Positions 63,005-64,000 of a DNA stretch of 64,000 nucleotides are shown piece after piece (position 1 is the first letter of the stretch; every line of letters begins with the position of its first letter). The position numbers and the translations under genes are program-made. The stretch comes from Pseudomonas abietaniphila (lineage in GTDB: Bacteria > Pseudomonadota > Gammaproteobacteria > Pseudomonadales > Pseudomonadaceae), in NCBI RefSeq assembly GCF_039697315.1, contig NZ_CP155619.1, forward strand, positions 1,798,001 to 1,862,000. The letters are read 5' to 3'. The notes beneath the pieces are model-generated. The model was not told the origin of the DNA, ran no database searches, and saw only the letters and a program-made list of their open reading frames with translations.

Positions 63005-63382
63005 ATGTCCCTGATCAACGAATACCGCGCAACAGAAGAAGCCATCAAAGAACTGCAAGCGCGTCTGCAAAACCTGCAACAAGACGACAAACTGCAAAAG
63101 GAACTTGAGTTCGAAGGCAAACTGCGCACCCTGATGGGCGAATATCAGAAATCCCTGCGCGACATCATCGCGCTGCTGGATCCGGATTCCAAAATGAAGG
63201 CTCCTCGCGGCGCCGCGGTAAAACCTGCCGGCACCAAGCGCGCGCGCAAGGTCAAGCAATACAAGAATCCGCACAACGGTGAAATCATCGAAACCAAAGG
63301 CGGCAACCACAAAACCCTGAAAGAGTGGAAAGCCAAGTGGGGCGGCGACGAGGTTGAAAGCTGGGCAACTCTGCTGGGCTAA
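63005..63382 (+). CDS. mvaT: H-NS family nucleoid-associated silencer MvaT
   Basis: MvaT binds AT-rich DNA and silences foreign genes in Pseudomonas. The 125-residue product has an N-terminal coiled-coil oligomerisation region (about 1-60) and a C-terminal AT-pincer domain. KNPHNGEIIETKGGNHKTL carries the GGN minor-groove motif at residues 99-101. The usual linker with basic KRARKVKQ precedes it. It is monocistronic with its own promoter and terminator. No MvaU paralogue is in the window. Confidence 0.95.
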   Translation: MSLINEYRATEEAIKELQARLQNLQQDDKLQKELEFEGKLRTLMGEYQKSLRDIIALLDPDSKMKAPRGAAVKPAGTKRARKVKQYKNPHNGEIIETKGGNHKTLKEWKAKWGGDEVESWATLLG

Positions 63383-63426
63383 TTACCCGCGTAGTGCAAT
63401 AGCTGTTGTGCAGTGATGTGCGACTC

Positions 63427-63459
63427 AAAAAAACGCCAGCAAATGCTGGCGTTTTTTAT
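63427..63459 (+). terminator. Terminator of mvaT
   Basis: AAACGCCAGC pairs perfectly with GCTGGCGTTT around a four-base loop, with T-runs on both strands. It may also terminate sbcB. Confidence 0.9.
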
Positions 63460-63484
63460 TGGCCGCGAAAAGGCTGCCCGTGAT

Positions 63485-64000
63485 TTATAAGCCCACTCGT
63501 TGCTGAAGTTGCAGCGAATAATCCTGCCACTGGCTCAGCACCTTGAGTTGCTCGGGCGTCGCGGTGAGCGACTGCGCGATCAAGGCCTTGGTAAAGCCTT
63601 TCAACGTGTTGGGCGCCCCGGCCTGCGGGTCGCTGAGGCGCAACCGGCAAAAGCTTAACCAGCGTTGTTGCTCTTCAGTGTTCAGGGTTTCGGCAAAGTT
63701 TCGGGCACGGTAACGGAACAATAACTCCGGGAGACGAGGATCATCGAAAGGCCAGGACTCGCTGCCCAGTTGCTGCGGCTCCGCAATACGGACCTGCTCA
63801 CAAAGACGACGATCTCGGTCGTTGATAAAACCGTCATATAACTGCTGCTCGGGGTCTTCACTCGCCGCGAATTCATCACTGGCGTAAACCGTTTTCAACT
63901 TTTCCTGCCAGATCGCCTGCCCTTCGTTCAGACGCAAGACACGCTCTTTAAAGACGCTCATGTCCAACTGCAACCGCTGGCGATCTTCCTCACGCAAGAC
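63485..64000 (-). CDS. sbcB: Exodeoxyribonuclease I, C-terminal part (5' end outside window)
   Basis: The frame is open to the right edge; about 170 C-terminal residues are visible. LLFRYRARNFAETLNTEEQQRWLSF matches the C-terminal helical domain of E. coli exonuclease I, which degrades single-stranded DNA 3' to 5'. The nuclease domain itself lies beyond position 64000, so catalytic residues cannot be checked. Confidence 0.85.
   Translation of the reverse strand, partial: VLREEDRQRLQLDMSVFKERVLRLNEGQAIWQEKLKTVYASDEFAASEDPEQQLYDGFINDRDRRLCEQVRIAEPQQLGSESWPFDDPRLPELLFRYRARNFAETLNTEEQQRWLSFCRLRLSDPQAGAPNTLKGFTKALIAQSLTATPEQLKVLSQWQDYSLQLQQRVGL

Overview
The window reads as the chromosome of a Pseudomonas of the fluorescens/syringae/putida type. 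The evidence is a complete mexAB-oprM efflux operon with a TtgR-type repressor, an MvaT nucleoid protein, a PhaG transacylase that matches the P. putida protein residue for residue around its active site, a pca (beta-ketoadipate) operon with recognisable PcaR operators, and several families of Pseudomonas REP palindromes between genes. Gene density is high, base composition is GC-rich, and no integrase, transposase, prophage or CRISPR array was seen. Most of the window looks like core genome with a few accessory genes.

Left part (1-10.5 kb): the 3' end of a large toxin-like protein, a membrane diguanylate cyclase with a CWC zinc-finger-like partner, rsuA, phaG, tRNA-Gly(CCC), an MFS/LysR pair, and an accessory patch. 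That patch holds two small hypothetical genes, a DUF4917 protein with SIR2-like motifs, a DUF4160/DUF2442-HTH gene pair and a small membrane protein. From 10.7 to 17.6 kb come an EamA permease, a methyltransferase, a lemA-TPM-TPM operon and the periplasmic beta-glucosidase bglX.

Middle part (17.8-36 kb): a MifS/MifR (DctB/DctD-type) two-component system is followed by a sigma-54 promoter and a KgtP-type dicarboxylate transporter. Next is a tandem pair of secreted proteins, each made of eight 13-residue repeats and each carrying a copy of the same upstream region. After a flavin reductase, a monooxygenase and an AraC regulator comes a minus-strand operon for an AruI-like 2-ketoacid decarboxylase, an aldehyde dehydrogenase and a PotABCD-like ABC transporter, with a divergent LysR regulator. 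Together these suggest uptake and oxidation of a guanidino or amino compound.

Right part (36-64 kb): a DHA2 drug exporter, a Cache-domain periplasmic protein, a short-chain 3-oxoacid CoA-transferase, ttgR with mexA-mexB-oprM, a repeat-rich intergenic zone, and pcaR-IJFT-D. pcaB and pcaC are absent from their usual places. Then come a candidate small RNA divergent from pcaR, a Pit phosphate transporter, a HerA-like DUF853 ATPase, a three-gene glycosyltransferase/deacetylase/flippase-like operon, purU, mvaT and the 3' end of sbcB. The most unusual content is the repeat-protein pair at 22.7-24.3 kb; the SIR2-like DUF4917 gene and the gapped pca operon come next.
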